From Paraclostridium sordellii (GTDB taxonomy: Bacteria > Bacillota > Clostridia > Peptostreptococcales > Peptostreptococcaceae): 64,000 nt of DNA. Below are positions 17,508-26,951 of the stretch, piece by piece. The translations under genes and the position numbers were made by a program. Every line of letters starts with the position of its first letter. Within the stretch, counting starts at the first letter, position 1. Where the stretch lies: the NCBI RefSeq assembly GCF_000953675.1, contig NZ_LN679998.1, positions 2,821,425-2,885,424 on the forward strand. Reading direction: 5' to 3'. The notes beneath the pieces were generated by a model that did no database searches, had not been told where the DNA came from, and saw nothing but the letters and a program-made list of their open reading frames with translations.

Positions 17508-18731
17508 TTAGCAATTTATACCTGCAACATATCCAGTAGAAAAAGCAATTTGTAAGTTAAATCCACCTGTATATGCATCTACATCTATAACTTCACCAGC
17601 AAAGTACAATCCTTTTACTAATTTAGATTCCATTGTAGATGAGTTTATTTCATTTGTTTTAACTCCACCTGAGGTTACTATTGCTTCGTCTATAGGTTTG
17701 TATCTTTTCACATTAAATTCAATACCTTTTAATAAACTTACTAAACTTTTTCTTTGCTCTCTTGATATTTGATGAACTACAGTTTCACTATCTATTCCAC
17801 TTAAATTTACTATAAATGGTATAAGCTTTTTAGGAAGTAAATCATCTAGGCTATTTTCAAATTTTTTATTTATATATTTCTTAAAATCCTTTTGAATTCT
17901 TTTATCTAAAACTTCTTCTGTTAAAGCAGGTTTTAAATCTAAAATTATTTTATAACTTTCATTTTCAAGTGATTTCATTCTACAACTTGCAGACCTAATT
18001 ATAGGACCTTCAATTCCTACATTACTAAATTCCATTTCTCCAAAATCTTCATATATACATTTTCCTCTTTTATCAATAAGTCTTATCTCAACATTTCTTA
18101 AGGCTAATTTCTCTAAGCTCTTTACATCTTCTATAGTTTCTAATCCTATAAGTGATGGTGTCGGTTTTATTATAGTATGCCCAAAGTTTTTGGCAAACTT
18201 ATACCCATCTCCTGTAGATCCAGTTCTTGGATAGCTTACTCCTCCAGTTGCTACAATGACACTGTCACATTGTATTGTCTTCTTATTACTTAATATTACA
18301 CTATTAACATGTCCATTTTTTTGTTCTATTTTATCAACCTTAGCATTATAAATTACTTTTACATTATTTTGATTTAATTGTTTTTCAAGCGCTATAACTA
18401 CATCCTTTGCCTTATCACTTTCTGGAAATACTCTTTTTCCTCTTTCAGTTTTCGTTTTTACTCCAAGTGAGTTAAACATATCTATGACTTGTTCATTAGT
18501 AAAAGTATAAAATGCACTATATAGAAACTTTCCATTTGTAGGTATGTTTTCTATTAATTCTTCTATATCACAATTATTTGTTATATTGCATCTTCCTTTA
18601 CCTGTAATAAGTAACTTTTTTCCTAGTCTATCATTTTTCTCTAATAAAATAACTTCATTTCCCATATTCGCTGCAGTAGAAGCTGCTACCATTCCTGCTG
18701 CTCCACCACCTATAACTACTACTTTTTTCAA
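17508..18731 (-). CDS. YhiN/HI0933-family FAD-dependent flavoprotein
   Basis: The protein has an N-terminal FAD-binding Rossmann motif GGGAAGMVAA (residues 9-18), the family motif GKGRCNITN near 46, ATGGVSYPRTGSTGDGY near 161, and the C-terminal FAGEVIDVDAYTGGFNLQ typical of the HI0933/YhiN group, whose substrates are mostly unknown. I start it at the TTG at 18731: AAGGA lies eight bases upstream, and this gives the usual (M)KKVVVIGGG. A TTG nine codons earlier has no ribosome site and lies within the PAP2 gene. The ribosome site is inside the end of the PAP2 gene, so the two are coupled. Confidence 0.92.
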   Translation of the reverse strand: MKKVVVIGGGAAGMVAASTAANMGNEVILLEKNDRLGKKLLITGKGRCNITNNCDIEELIENIPTNGKFLYSAFYTFTNEQVIDMFNSLGVKTKTERGKRVFPESDKAKDVVIALEKQLNQNNVKVIYNAKVDKIEQKNGHVNSVILSNKKTIQCDSVIVATGGVSYPRTGSTGDGYKFAKNFGHTIIKPTPSLIGLETIEDVKSLEKLALRNVEIRLIDKRGKCIYEDFGEMEFSNVGIEGPIIRSASCRMKSLENESYKIILDLKPALTEEVLDKRIQKDFKKYINKKFENSLDDLLPKKLIPFIVNLSGIDSETVVHQISREQRKSLVSLLKGIEFNVKRYKPIDEAIVTSGGVKTNEINSSTMESKLVKGLYFAGEVIDVDAYTGGFNLQIAFSTGYVAGINC

Positions 18732-18735
18732 AATA

Positions 18736-19581
18736 TCATTCCTTCCAAATTTTTTCAAATATCATCGGTGCTCCTGCTATAGCATATATCATTAATAATG
18801 CATATCTTAAATATCCACCTATATAGTTTTCAGGCATAATGAATTTCAAGACTAAGTAGACTAATCCCAGACTTAATAATCCAAATATATATCTAAAAAT
18901 TTTTGATTTAATACAAACATTTACATCGAAATCTACATACTCTCTTTCTATTATATATCCTGCTATAAATCCTGTTATTAATCCAAACATCTTTACATAC
19001 TCGACACTATTTACAATAAATATCCAAAAGAACATAGGTATTATTATAAATCCAAAATATGTATACTTATTATTTTTTTCTATTTTAACTAGTATATAGT
19101 TACAAATTAATGTAAATCCAATTCCAAATATCCAACCAAACAATACATCCATTGGCCAATGAACGCCTAAGTATAGTCTAGATAACCCTATACTTATAAA
19201 TATTATTGTTCCTATTATATACATATAATTTTTTTTAATTATACTCATAATACTAACCCAAAATGTAGTACCTATTTGAGTATGTCCACTTGGGAATGAG
19301 TAACCTGTAGCAGTTGAAGTTCTCATAGATTCTATTCCTGGCACACCTATTGGTCTTGGCGATTTAAAAAATTCCTTTACTCCAGTATTTAAAGCTATGT
19401 TCCCTGTAAGTGCAAACAGTAATCTTTGTCCATATTTTTTATTTATACACCAGTATAAAATAGATGCCATTATTAATATGACAGGCACTTCTGTACTCAT
19501 GGTTATACCTAAAAATATCCCATCTAATACAGGATTTTTAAATAATTGTATATATTTTAATATTTCAACTTGAATGCCCAT
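18736..19581 (-). CDS. PAP2-family membrane phosphatase
   Basis: The 281-aa polytopic protein (about seven hydrophobic segments) carries the three PAP2 acid-phosphatase motifs: KSPRP near residue 73, PSGHTQ near 97, and SRLYLGVHWPMDV near 136. Such enzymes dephosphorylate lipid phosphates such as phosphatidate or undecaprenyl pyrophosphate at the outer membrane face. The C-terminal half adds three to four more membrane segments than minimal PAP2 enzymes. The gene is co-transcribed with the YhiN-type gene. The exact substrate cannot be inferred. Confidence 0.92.
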   Translation of the reverse strand: MGIQVEILKYIQLFKNPVLDGIFLGITMSTEVPVILIMASILYWCINKKYGQRLLFALTGNIALNTGVKEFFKSPRPIGVPGIESMRTSTATGYSFPSGHTQIGTTFWVSIMSIIKKNYMYIIGTIIFISIGLSRLYLGVHWPMDVLFGWIFGIGFTLICNYILVKIEKNNKYTYFGFIIIPMFFWIFIVNSVEYVKMFGLITGFIAGYIIEREYVDFDVNVCIKSKIFRYIFGLLSLGLVYLVLKFIMPENYIGGYLRYALLMIYAIAGAPMIFEKIWKE

Positions 19582-19631
19582 ATCTAATCCTCCTTATTTT
19601 GAGATATCTTACTATGTATTTTTCATTATAT

Positions 19632-19660
19632 AAAAAAAGAGTAGCTTAAGCTACTCTTTT
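19632..19660 (-). terminator. Terminator of the mannose-family PTS operon
   Basis: The palindromic stem AGAGTAGCTTAAGCTACTCT is followed in the minus direction by seven Ts, directly after the EIIA gene. Confidence 0.9.
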
Positions 19661-19661
19661 T

Positions 19662-20066
19662 TTATATGCCTTCTTCTTGAAACTCTACAACTTTTCTTTT
19701 TGGATTTATACTATTTATACCTACTTCCTTTATTGCTATTGAATCTAAATCGCTTCCTAATGATATCATCATTGTAGATTCTACAAGCATCGGTAAATTT
19801 GTTCCACAAAATACTTCTACATTTTTATTTTCTAATGCTAACTCCATACTTACTTTAAAAGGAGTTCCACCTGCTAAATCAGTAAATATATAAATTTTCT
19901 CATTTTCAGATTTGATTACTTCACTTTTTATCTCACACTTTAAATCTTTTGGTGTTTTTAATTCTGTAAAATCTATAGATTTTATAAAGTCATATTTTCC
20001 TACTATCAAATCTAAGCTACTTTTTAATCCTGTAGCAAAATTCCCATGCCCTGTTATTATAATCAT
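19662..20066 (-). CDS. PTS mannose/fructose/sorbose-family EIIA
   Basis: A cytosolic phosphocarrier that takes phosphate from HPr and passes it to EIIB. The phosphorylated histidine is His7 in MIIITGHG. The 134-aa length fits a stand-alone EIIA-Man domain. It is the last gene of a four-gene operon in the order EIIB, EIIC, EIID, EIIA. Confidence 0.95.
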   Translation of the reverse strand: MIIITGHGNFATGLKSSLDLIVGKYDFIKSIDFTELKTPKDLKCEIKSEVIKSENEKIYIFTDLAGGTPFKVSMELALENKNVEVFCGTNLPMLVESTMMISLGSDLDSIAIKEVGINSINPKRKVVEFQEEGI

Positions 20067-20076
20067 TTGATTCCCC

Positions 20077-20916
20077 CTAGAATAATCCTATATAAGCTCC
20101 TACTATGCCTATAATTACCATAATTAATATATTTATCATAGGGCTTACATTCTTTTTAACCAATCCATACATACCAAAAGTCAATCCAAGAGGCAATAAC
20201 TTAGGCATTATACCATCTAGTATTTCCTGAACTTTTAAAGCTGTCTCTCCTATTGGTATTTCTGTAACTATATCTATATTTACATATGAAGCTATTAAAG
20301 CTCCTACAACTATCATTCCTAATACTGTAGCTGATCTTGTAAATTCCTTAGCATTTTTAGTAAGTTTTGTTATACCTTCTACACCTGTCTTATAAGACCA
20401 ATGCATTAGCCAAAATCTCAGACCTAGATGAACTATATTAAACATTAGTAAAAATATTATAGGCCCAGCTATACTTCCCTCAAGGGCTAAGTTGGCACCA
20501 ACTCCAGCTGCTATAGGAAGTAGAGTAAACCAAAATATTGCATCTCCTATTCCTCCTAAAGGTCCCATAGCTGCCACTCTTAAAGAACGTATTGTTTGAA
20601 CATCTGCTTTCTTTTGCTCTAATGATAAAATAATCCCCATAACAAATGTTATTAAAAATGGATGGCAATTAAAAAACTCTAGGTTATGTTTCATAGATGT
20701 AGATAAGTCTTGTTTGTTTTTGTGTATTTTTTGAAGACCTGGAAGTATAGAATATAACCATCCTCCTGCTTGCATTCTTTCATAGTTAAATGAAGCTTGC
20801 AAAAACATAGATCTCCAAGCCATTTTATTTAGTGTCTTTTTATCTAAAGTTTGGCTCTCACTTTTATCTATATATTCAGTATGAATCATTGCTGTTTCTT
20901 TTATATTAGATGCCAT
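20077..20916 (-). CDS. PTS mannose-family EIID membrane component
   Basis: One of two membrane subunits of the sugar channel. The N-terminal cytosolic part has AWRSMFLQASFNYERMQ near residue 34, followed by the AAMGPLGGIGDAIFW signature near 125 and several membrane helices. I start it at the ATG at 20916, eight bases after AGGAGG; the preceding in-frame GTG is too close to that site. It overlaps the EIIC gene by 11 bases, so translation is coupled. Confidence 0.95.
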   Translation of the reverse strand: MASNIKETAMIHTEYIDKSESQTLDKKTLNKMAWRSMFLQASFNYERMQAGGWLYSILPGLQKIHKNKQDLSTSMKHNLEFFNCHPFLITFVMGIILSLEQKKADVQTIRSLRVAAMGPLGGIGDAIFWFTLLPIAAGVGANLALEGSIAGPIIFLLMFNIVHLGLRFWLMHWSYKTGVEGITKLTKNAKEFTRSATVLGMIVVGALIASYVNIDIVTEIPIGETALKVQEILDGIMPKLLPLGLTFGMYGLVKKNVSPMINILIMVIIGIVGAYIGLF

Positions 20917-21673
20917 CACTCATACCTCCTCCAATATTTTTAGTTTTTATGCTCATATTAAAATCGTAGATAGCTACAACTAAACCTATCATAGCTAATG
21001 CTAAAAGTGGTAAATTTAAATAAGCGACTAATACAAATCCAAGCATCATAAATATTGCATATTCCTTACTTAACATAACTTTAAGTAACATTGCAAATCC
21101 TAGTGCTGGCATCATTCCTCCAGCTGCACTTAATCCAGTCCATACTTGCTCTGGTAAAACTTTAGTTAAAGTATCCCCAATTGCCTGACCTGATAATAAC
21201 CCTGCTAAAACTATCAGTGCAAAAGATATTCCAAGTATTGCCATAGCCATATAATTAACTTTGTCTATTCCTTTTGGATTAGAGTTCTCTGCTGCTTTAT
21301 CACATAATCTCATTAATGGAGACATAACTGTAAATAAAGCTGTTACTGCATATTGACCTAACAATGCAAATGGTATTGCAAGTGGCAATGCTGCACTTGT
21401 GTCTAGTCCTGATGTTATAGCAAATACAGTTGCCATTATTCCACCTATAACTGCATTTGGAGGTTGTGCTCCTCCAACAGGCATTGCTCCTATCATCATA
21501 AGTTCATATGATCCACCTACTATAAGCCCTGTGTTTAAATCACCCATTATAGCTCCAACTATAGGCCCCATTACAATAGGTCTATATAATGATTCCAAGA
21601 AATTAAATTGGTCTATAGCTGCTATAAATGTAACAATTAAAATTAAAGCAATTTGCATAAACCCAAGTTCCAT
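20906..21673 (-). CDS. PTS mannose-family EIIC membrane component
   Basis: This is the main sugar-transporting membrane subunit. The N-terminal MELGFMQIALILIVTFIA and the GLIVGGSYELMMIG and PVGGAQPPNAVIGGIMAT blocks are typical of EIIC-Man/Aga/Sor. The start is the ATG at 21673, eight bases after GGGGGA; a GTG two codons earlier sits too close to the ribosome site. The substrate cannot be told within the hexose / amino-hexose group. Confidence 0.95.
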   Translation of the reverse strand: MELGFMQIALILIVTFIAAIDQFNFLESLYRPIVMGPIVGAIMGDLNTGLIVGGSYELMMIGAMPVGGAQPPNAVIGGIMATVFAITSGLDTSAALPLAIPFALLGQYAVTALFTVMSPLMRLCDKAAENSNPKGIDKVNYMAMAILGISFALIVLAGLLSGQAIGDTLTKVLPEQVWTGLSAAGGMMPALGFAMLLKVMLSKEYAIFMMLGFVLVAYLNLPLLALAMIGLVVAIYDFNMSIKTKNIGGGMSDGI

Positions 21674-21687
21674 AAACACTTTCCCCC

Positions 21688-22164
21688 TTATTTGAATAAT
21701 TCATCTATACTTTCAGCAGATTCACTAGGAACTCTCCTGATTTCTAGCTCTACACCTAACTCCTTAAGCTTTTTAAATGATTTTATGTCTTCATCATCTA
21801 CACATACAGCTTTTGAAACTTGTTTTTTCCCTGGAGCCATATGCATATTTCCTATATTAACCTTTTTTATAGGAACCCCACCTTCTACAAGCTTTAAAAC
21901 ATCCTGAGGATTTTCACAAATTATAGCTATATGCTGAGATTCACTGGCCTTGTGTATTACATTTATTGTTTTTTCTATTGTGAAATATCTAGTTTGTGCA
22001 AAACTTGGAGCAGCCATATCCATAAGACCCTGTCTAAATTCGTTTCCTGCTACTTCATCATTTGCTACTAATAATAAATTTGCTCCTACACTTGAAGACC
22101 ACATAGTTGCTACTTGACCATGTATTAATCTGTTATCAATTCTAGTTAAAACTATATTTGGCAT
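21688..22164 (-). CDS. PTS mannose-family EIIB
   Basis: This cytosolic phosphocarrier gives phosphate to the incoming sugar. The active His15 is in DNRLIHGQV, the family signature; the 158-aa length is standard. It is the first gene of the PTS operon. I looked upstream for a sigma-54 GG-N10-GC box, common before LevR-controlled Man-family operons, and found none, so regulation probably differs. Confidence 0.95.
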   Translation of the reverse strand: MPNIVLTRIDNRLIHGQVATMWSSSVGANLLLVANDEVAGNEFRQGLMDMAAPSFAQTRYFTIEKTINVIHKASESQHIAIICENPQDVLKLVEGGVPIKKVNIGNMHMAPGKKQVSKAVCVDDEDIKSFKKLKELGVELEIRRVPSESAESIDELFK

Positions 22165-22279
22165 AATATCTCCCCCTTAAATTTCATATGTTAGATTTAA
22201 TATTAATTTATATTGCTTATGATTCATTTTACGCATGTAGTTATAAATTTATTATTAATTTTTCACTTATTTTCCATAA

Positions 22280-22310
22280 AAAAATAGAAGCCTAAAAGAC
22301 TTCTATTTTT
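22280..22310 (-). terminator. Terminator of the ROK kinase gene
   Basis: An eleven-pair stem AAAAATAGAAG / CTTCTATTTTT with a nine-base loop lies just past the ROK stop codon and separates it from the PTS operon. Confidence 0.8.
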
Positions 22311-23248
22311 TAGCTTAAAAATGCAGATCCAACTATTCCTGCATCTGCTCCTAATGTAGCTATAACTATATCTGCAAATTCTTCTTCTTTAAAAACTACA
22401 TATTTTCTAACAATTTCATCTAATCCATCTAATATTATATCTCCAGATCTGGATATTCCTCCTCCTATTGATATAATATCTGGATCTATAGTATTTATAA
22501 TTGAAGCTATAGATTTTGCTAAATATTCTTTAAATCTATTTATAGTTTCTACTGCTACCTCATCATTTTCTCTATATGCATCAAATATATTTTTAGCATT
22601 TACATTATCTATGTCATTGTTTGCTAATTCTAAAATCTTGCTATTTCTGCCATCAGATATAAGTTTCTTAGAATAATTTATTATAGCAGTAGCTGAACAA
22701 AAAGTTTCCAAGCATCCATTATTTCCACAACTACAATCATAATAATTTGAATCTATAATTACATGACCTAACTCAGATCCCATATTATGAGCTCCACTAA
22801 ATGCTTTTCCATTTATTATAATTCCACCACCTACACCAGTACCTAATGTATACATCACTCCAACATCGCAACCTTTCATGCTCCCAGCTTTGGCTTCTGC
22901 TAGTGCTGCAACTGTTGCATCATTATCTGCATAGACTTTAACTTCTGGGAATTTAGATTGTAATGTTTTTATAAATTCTTCTGATTTCCAATTTAGGTTA
23001 ACACAAGTAACTTGACCTTTTTTATTTATGAATCCAGGAACTCCACAACCAATAGATTTAATATCGCTAATCTTTATATCGTTTTCCTTCAGTAAATCTC
23101 TTACCATAATATTTATATCTTCCATAACTTTATCAAATCCAGCAGCTACATCTGTTATACATTCATTTGTAAAGATTATTTTTCCTGACTCATCTACTAA
23201 TCCAGCTTGTACTCCTGTACCTCCAATATCTATACCTATATAGTACAT
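22310..23248 (-). CDS. ROK-family sugar kinase (glucokinase-like)
   Basis: A 312-aa ROK kinase: ATP-binding GIDIGGTGVQAGL near residue 4, YADNDATVAALAEA near 105, GTGVGGGI near 137, and the zinc site with CSCGNNGCLE near 178. It has no N-terminal winged helix, so it is a kinase rather than a ROK repressor. It most likely phosphorylates glucose or an N-acetylhexosamine. It lies upstream of the mannose-family PTS operon but is separated from it by a terminator. The ATG follows GGGGGAG. Confidence 0.92.
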   Translation of the reverse strand: MYYIGIDIGGTGVQAGLVDESGKIIFTNECITDVAAGFDKVMEDINIMVRDLLKENDIKISDIKSIGCGVPGFINKKGQVTCVNLNWKSEEFIKTLQSKFPEVKVYADNDATVAALAEAKAGSMKGCDVGVMYTLGTGVGGGIIINGKAFSGAHNMGSELGHVIIDSNYYDCSCGNNGCLETFCSATAIINYSKKLISDGRNSKILELANNDIDNVNAKNIFDAYRENDEVAVETINRFKEYLAKSIASIINTIDPDIISIGGGISRSGDIILDGLDEIVRKYVVFKEEEFADIVIATLGADAGIVGSAFLS

Positions 23249-23323
23249 AACTTCTCCCCCTATAGTAATTAAGTTTTATTTATAATTTAATTATACATTC
23301 AAACTTAATTATTTAAAATAATT

Positions 23324-23359
23324 TTTAAAAAAATAGTAGGAGATTACTCTCCTACTATT
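23324..23359 (-). terminator. Terminator of hpt
   Basis: The stem AATAGTAGGAG / CTCCTACTATT spans the hpt stop codon and is followed in the minus direction by a long T-run. Confidence 0.88.
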
Positions 23360-23865
23360 CCTATATATGGTAAATTTCTGTATTTTTCTGCATAATCAAT
23401 TCCATATCCAACAATAAATTTATCTTCTATAACAAATCCTACATAATCAACATGTATATTAGATTTTCTTCTTTCAGGCTTATCTAATAATGTACATAGC
23501 TTTAAAGATTTAGGATTTCTAGTTTTTAAAGCTGCAACTAAGTTGCTTAAAGTTAATCCACTATCTATTATATCTTCAACTATTAAAACATTTTTTCCTT
23601 CTATATCTACATCTAAGTCTTTTAAAATTTTCACTGTACCAGATGATTCAGTTGAATTTCCATAACTAGAAACACTCATAAAATCTATATTAACGTCTAG
23701 GTTTATATTTCTTATTAAATCTGCAACAAATACACTAGCCCCTTTAAGTATTCCTACAACTAAAAGTTCTTGTCCTTCAAAATCTTTTTCTATTTTTTTA
23801 GCTAATTCTTTTACTTTTTTTTGTATTTCTTCTTCACTTATCATTACACCTGTAACTTTGTACAT
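23344..23865 (-). CDS. hpt: Hypoxanthine-guanine phosphoribosyltransferase
   Basis: This purine-salvage enzyme joins hypoxanthine or guanine to PRPP. It has the PPi loop LKGASVF near residue 40, the PRPP-binding motif VLIVEDIIDSGLT near 95, and DKPERR near 130, with the purine-contacting region ending in YGIDYAEKYRNLPYIG. The 173-aa length is typical. GGAGG lies seven bases before the ATG. It is monocistronic here, not next to tilS/ftsH. Confidence 0.96.
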   Translation of the reverse strand: MYKVTGVMISEEEIQKKVKELAKKIEKDFEGQELLVVGILKGASVFVADLIRNINLDVNIDFMSVSSYGNSTESSGTVKILKDLDVDIEGKNVLIVEDIIDSGLTLSNLVAALKTRNPKSLKLCTLLDKPERRKSNIHVDYVGFVIEDKFIVGYGIDYAEKYRNLPYIGIVGE

Positions 23866-24068
23866 AATTGTACCTCCAATTTACCGTATATTAATATATA
23901 TCATTATATCATATCTTTTAATATTTTTAGAATGTTTTTTTATTTTTTTTAAATATAATTCGTGTTTATGTTTTGAACTTTATTTTTATTCTACATTTCT
24001 ATATATTATCTACAAATTATTATATATAATTATTAATATAGTCATAATTTTTTAGGAGGTAATTTCCA

Positions 24069-25151
24069 ATGAGTTCAAATCACGGTGCTAACTTATACGA
24101 CTTATCAAGTAAGTTAGGTTTAAATAAAAACGAACTAATGGACTTTAGTTCTAATATAAATCCATTAGGTTCTTCTAGATTGGCTAAACAAGCTGTAATA
24201 GATAATATTGATATGGTTTCTATATATCCAGATCCTTCATATCATGATTTAAAACTTTCAATTTCAAATTATTGTGGTTGTGCTACTGATAATATACTTT
24301 TAGGTAGTGGAGCTACAGAGCTTATATCTTCATTCATAAATATAGTAAGTCCTAAAAAGGCAGTTTTATTATCACCTTCGTATTCAGAGTACGAAAAAGA
24401 ATTGTCAAAATCAAACTGTATAATAAATAAGTTTTTTTCAAAAAAAGAAAATCTTTTTAAAGTAAATGTAGATGAATTTATAAATTTTATAAATAGTGAT
24501 TGCAATGATATAGTTGTTATCTGCAATCCTAATAATCCTACTGGTTTTGCTTTTTCAAATGGTGAAATGAAAAAAATCTTAGAAAATACTAATGCGCTAA
24601 TTATGGTAGATGAAACTTATATTGAATTTACAGATACAAATATTTATTCATCTACTAAATTAGTAGATAACTTTGATAAATTATTCATAATAAGAGGTAC
24701 CTCAAAATTTTTTGGTACCCCTGGCATAAGATTAGGATATGGCCTTACATCTAATAGTAATATAAAAAATTCTATAAATAGTAATCTAGATTTATGGAAT
24801 ATAAATACACTTGCAACCATCATGGGCGAGGTTATGTTTAAAGATGATTCTTTTATAAAAAATTCATATCAAACTTTAACTAGCGAAAGAGAATTTATTT
24901 TAAAAGAGCTTTCTTCTTTTAAAGATTTAACTGTATATCCTAGTAAAGGAAATTTTATATTAAGTGAAATTAAATCAAAAAAAATAAAAGCTTCTGAAAT
25001 TAGAGAAATTTTAATAAGCAAACAAATTATAATTAGAGATTGTAAATCCTTCGAAGGCCTAGATGAATATTTCTTTAGAGTTTGCACTTTAAATCACAAT
25101 CAAAATAGTTTATTAATAAAAACTCTTGAATCTATATTTATAAATAAATAA
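24069..25151 (+). CDS. Class I PLP-dependent aminotransferase, CobD/HisC-like
   Basis: A fold-type I PLP enzyme of 360 aa. The N-terminus HGANLYDLSSKLG...MDFSSNINPLG is characteristic of threonine-phosphate decarboxylase (CobD) and close HisC-like enzymes. The PLP-contacting CNPNNPTG is near residue 157, the cofactor lysine is in GTSKFFGTPGIRLGYG near 213, and the substrate Arg region is near FFRVCT at the C-terminus. No cobalamin or histidine genes are nearby, so CobD (aminopropanol-phosphate arm) and HisC-type activity both remain possible. AGGAGG precedes the ATG. Confidence 0.82.
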   Translation: MSSNHGANLYDLSSKLGLNKNELMDFSSNINPLGSSRLAKQAVIDNIDMVSIYPDPSYHDLKLSISNYCGCATDNILLGSGATELISSFINIVSPKKAVLLSPSYSEYEKELSKSNCIINKFFSKKENLFKVNVDEFINFINSDCNDIVVICNPNNPTGFAFSNGEMKKILENTNALIMVDETYIEFTDTNIYSSTKLVDNFDKLFIIRGTSKFFGTPGIRLGYGLTSNSNIKNSINSNLDLWNINTLATIMGEVMFKDDSFIKNSYQTLTSEREFILKELSSFKDLTVYPSKGNFILSEIKSKKIKASEIREILISKQIIIRDCKSFEGLDEYFFRVCTLNHNQNSLLIKTLESIFINK

Positions 25152-25187
25152 AAAATAGCATGTAGAAAAATCTACATGCTATTTTTT
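25151..25187. terminator. Bidirectional terminator between CobD-like and SLH-protein genes
   Basis: A sixteen-pair stem, AAAAATAGCATGTAGA / TCTACATGCTATTTTT with a four-base loop, lies between two convergent genes. Confidence 0.9.
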
Positions 25188-26868
25188 ATTTAACTCTACT
25201 AAGAGTAACTACTGCTTCTGCTCTTGTTATATTTGATTGTGGCTTAAATGTATTATCTGGATATCCGTTCATATATCCTTTTTCTAACACACCTTCCACA
25301 CCACTTTTTGCCCAATCTGATATTTCTAATTTATCAGCAAATCTATTTATTTTATCATAGTTGTAATCTGCTATTTTTTTATAATTTGATATCATTAAAC
25401 TAGCTTGCTCTCTTGTAATAGGTTTATCTGGACTAAATTCTTCATTTGACATTCCTTTACAAACACCATTTGTAACTGCTATATCAATCTCATCTTTAGC
25501 CCAATGATTTACAGTATCATTAAATACTTTTCCACTTTTTTTATTTAGCCCAAAGTATTTATTTACTATTTTTACAAATTCAGCTCTAGTTATTGAATTA
25601 TCTGGTCTAAATGAATTATCTTCATATCCATTTATATAACCCTTTTGAGTAAATAAATCTATTTTCTCTGCAGCCCAATGATTTTTTACATCATTAAATA
25701 TTTTTTTATTTTGATTTTCATCACCTTTATTTACTTCATCTTTATCTTTGTCTTTATCTTTGTTTTCATCTTCTTTATTTTGGTCGTCTTTATTTATTTC
25801 ATCTTTACTTTGTTCTTCTATTTGTAATTTTTTTATACCTCCAGTGTATAAATCCTTATAGTAAAGATATCCTTCTTTTACATATAAAGGCGTACCTGGT
25901 GAGCTAACTATTTTTTGCTTCTCACTTCCATTTTTATTTATTTTATAAACTCTATGTCCATCTGATACATTCGAATAGTATCTATAATTCTTGTAATTTA
26001 CTACATAGTCCATTTCTCTCATATAGTTGTATTTAGTACTATCACATCTTGGAGCATTTTTATCTTCCCAATTATGATCTTTTTTCATTTCATCATCGCT
26101 TAAAGCTAAGTATGAATATCTTACAACTCCTTCTCTATCAGGAACAGGATCATCCCATGTAGCATCCATTTGATAGTTTTGTCCATCTATATTTACAATA
26201 TTCCAAATATGATTCATAGCTTGGCTAGATAAATATACACTATCTATCCCAACTTTATTTAAAAGTAATTTCATACTTGTAGCATATCCTTGACATACAC
26301 CGCTACCTTTTACAATTACTCCATATGGATCAAAAGCATATTCTGCATTTAAGTCATATTTAGTATTTAAAACTAAGTAATCATGTATTGCTATAACCTT
26401 ATCCATATTATTCATAGAGTTTGATATTTGTGTTTTTATGATATTATTAGCCTTATTGTCTAGTTCACTCTTCATATTTTTTACTACATCTTTTGATGAG
26501 ATATACTTAAACTCTAATTTACCATTAGTCCAATAAACAGAACCTTGATGTGTAAAGTAAAATATTTCTGGATGATCATCTAAAACTTTCTTTCTTATAT
26601 CAAACACCTCACTACTTTTTGGTGTTCCATACTTTGAAAGATCAACTGAATCATCTAAGTTCACAAGAGCCTTATATATAGAATTATAAATTTCTTGACC
26701 CTTATTTATTTCTGCAGGGTCTTCATAGTTGTAACTATATTTTTTGGATTCTTTAATGTATGGGTCTATAACACATCCATTATCAGCAAAAATACTTTTT
26801 GGGAATCCTATGCATACTATCATTACAATCATTAACAATATATTTTTTACTATTTTTTTATTCTCCAT
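25186..26868 (-). CDS. Secreted transglutaminase-like protein with three SLH domains
   Basis: Signal peptide (residues 1-28), a transglutaminase-like cysteine-peptidase fold with the Cys-His-Asp triad in GVCQGYA, NHIWNI and DATWDD, a beta-rich region reading SDGHRVYKIN...GYLYYKD, a very charged Asp/Lys linker, and three C-terminal SLH repeats (first with NHWAAEKI, last ending LSRVK). SLH domains bind pyruvylated wall polymer, so this should be a surface-displayed protein; cross-linking or proteolysis is possible. I use the ATG at 26868, preceded by GGGTG; an upstream extension has no ribosome site. It shares SLH type with two other proteins in the window. Confidence 0.9.
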   Translation of the reverse strand: MENKKIVKNILLMIVMIVCIGFPKSIFADNGCVIDPYIKESKKYSYNYEDPAEINKGQEIYNSIYKALVNLDDSVDLSKYGTPKSSEVFDIRKKVLDDHPEIFYFTHQGSVYWTNGKLEFKYISSKDVVKNMKSELDNKANNIIKTQISNSMNNMDKVIAIHDYLVLNTKYDLNAEYAFDPYGVIVKGSGVCQGYATSMKLLLNKVGIDSVYLSSQAMNHIWNIVNIDGQNYQMDATWDDPVPDREGVVRYSYLALSDDEMKKDHNWEDKNAPRCDSTKYNYMREMDYVVNYKNYRYYSNVSDGHRVYKINKNGSEKQKIVSSPGTPLYVKEGYLYYKDLYTGGIKKLQIEEQSKDEINKDDQNKEDENKDKDKDKDEVNKGDENQNKKIFNDVKNHWAAEKIDLFTQKGYINGYEDNSFRPDNSITRAEFVKIVNKYFGLNKKSGKVFNDTVNHWAKDEIDIAVTNGVCKGMSNEEFSPDKPITREQASLMISNYKKIADYNYDKINRFADKLEISDWAKSGVEGVLEKGYMNGYPDNTFKPQSNITRAEAVVTLSRVK

Positions 26869-26951
26869 CTCTTCACCCATTCTAAGTTTTTTGATGAATA
26901 CCACATACAACTAAAATATCCAAAATACTAAATAAAAGATTAAAAATATTA

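Noticed and set aside
22165..22279. Sigma-54 promoter for the mannose-family PTS operon
   Set aside because: No GG-N10-GC box found in the intergenic region and no LevR-type activator gene in the window.
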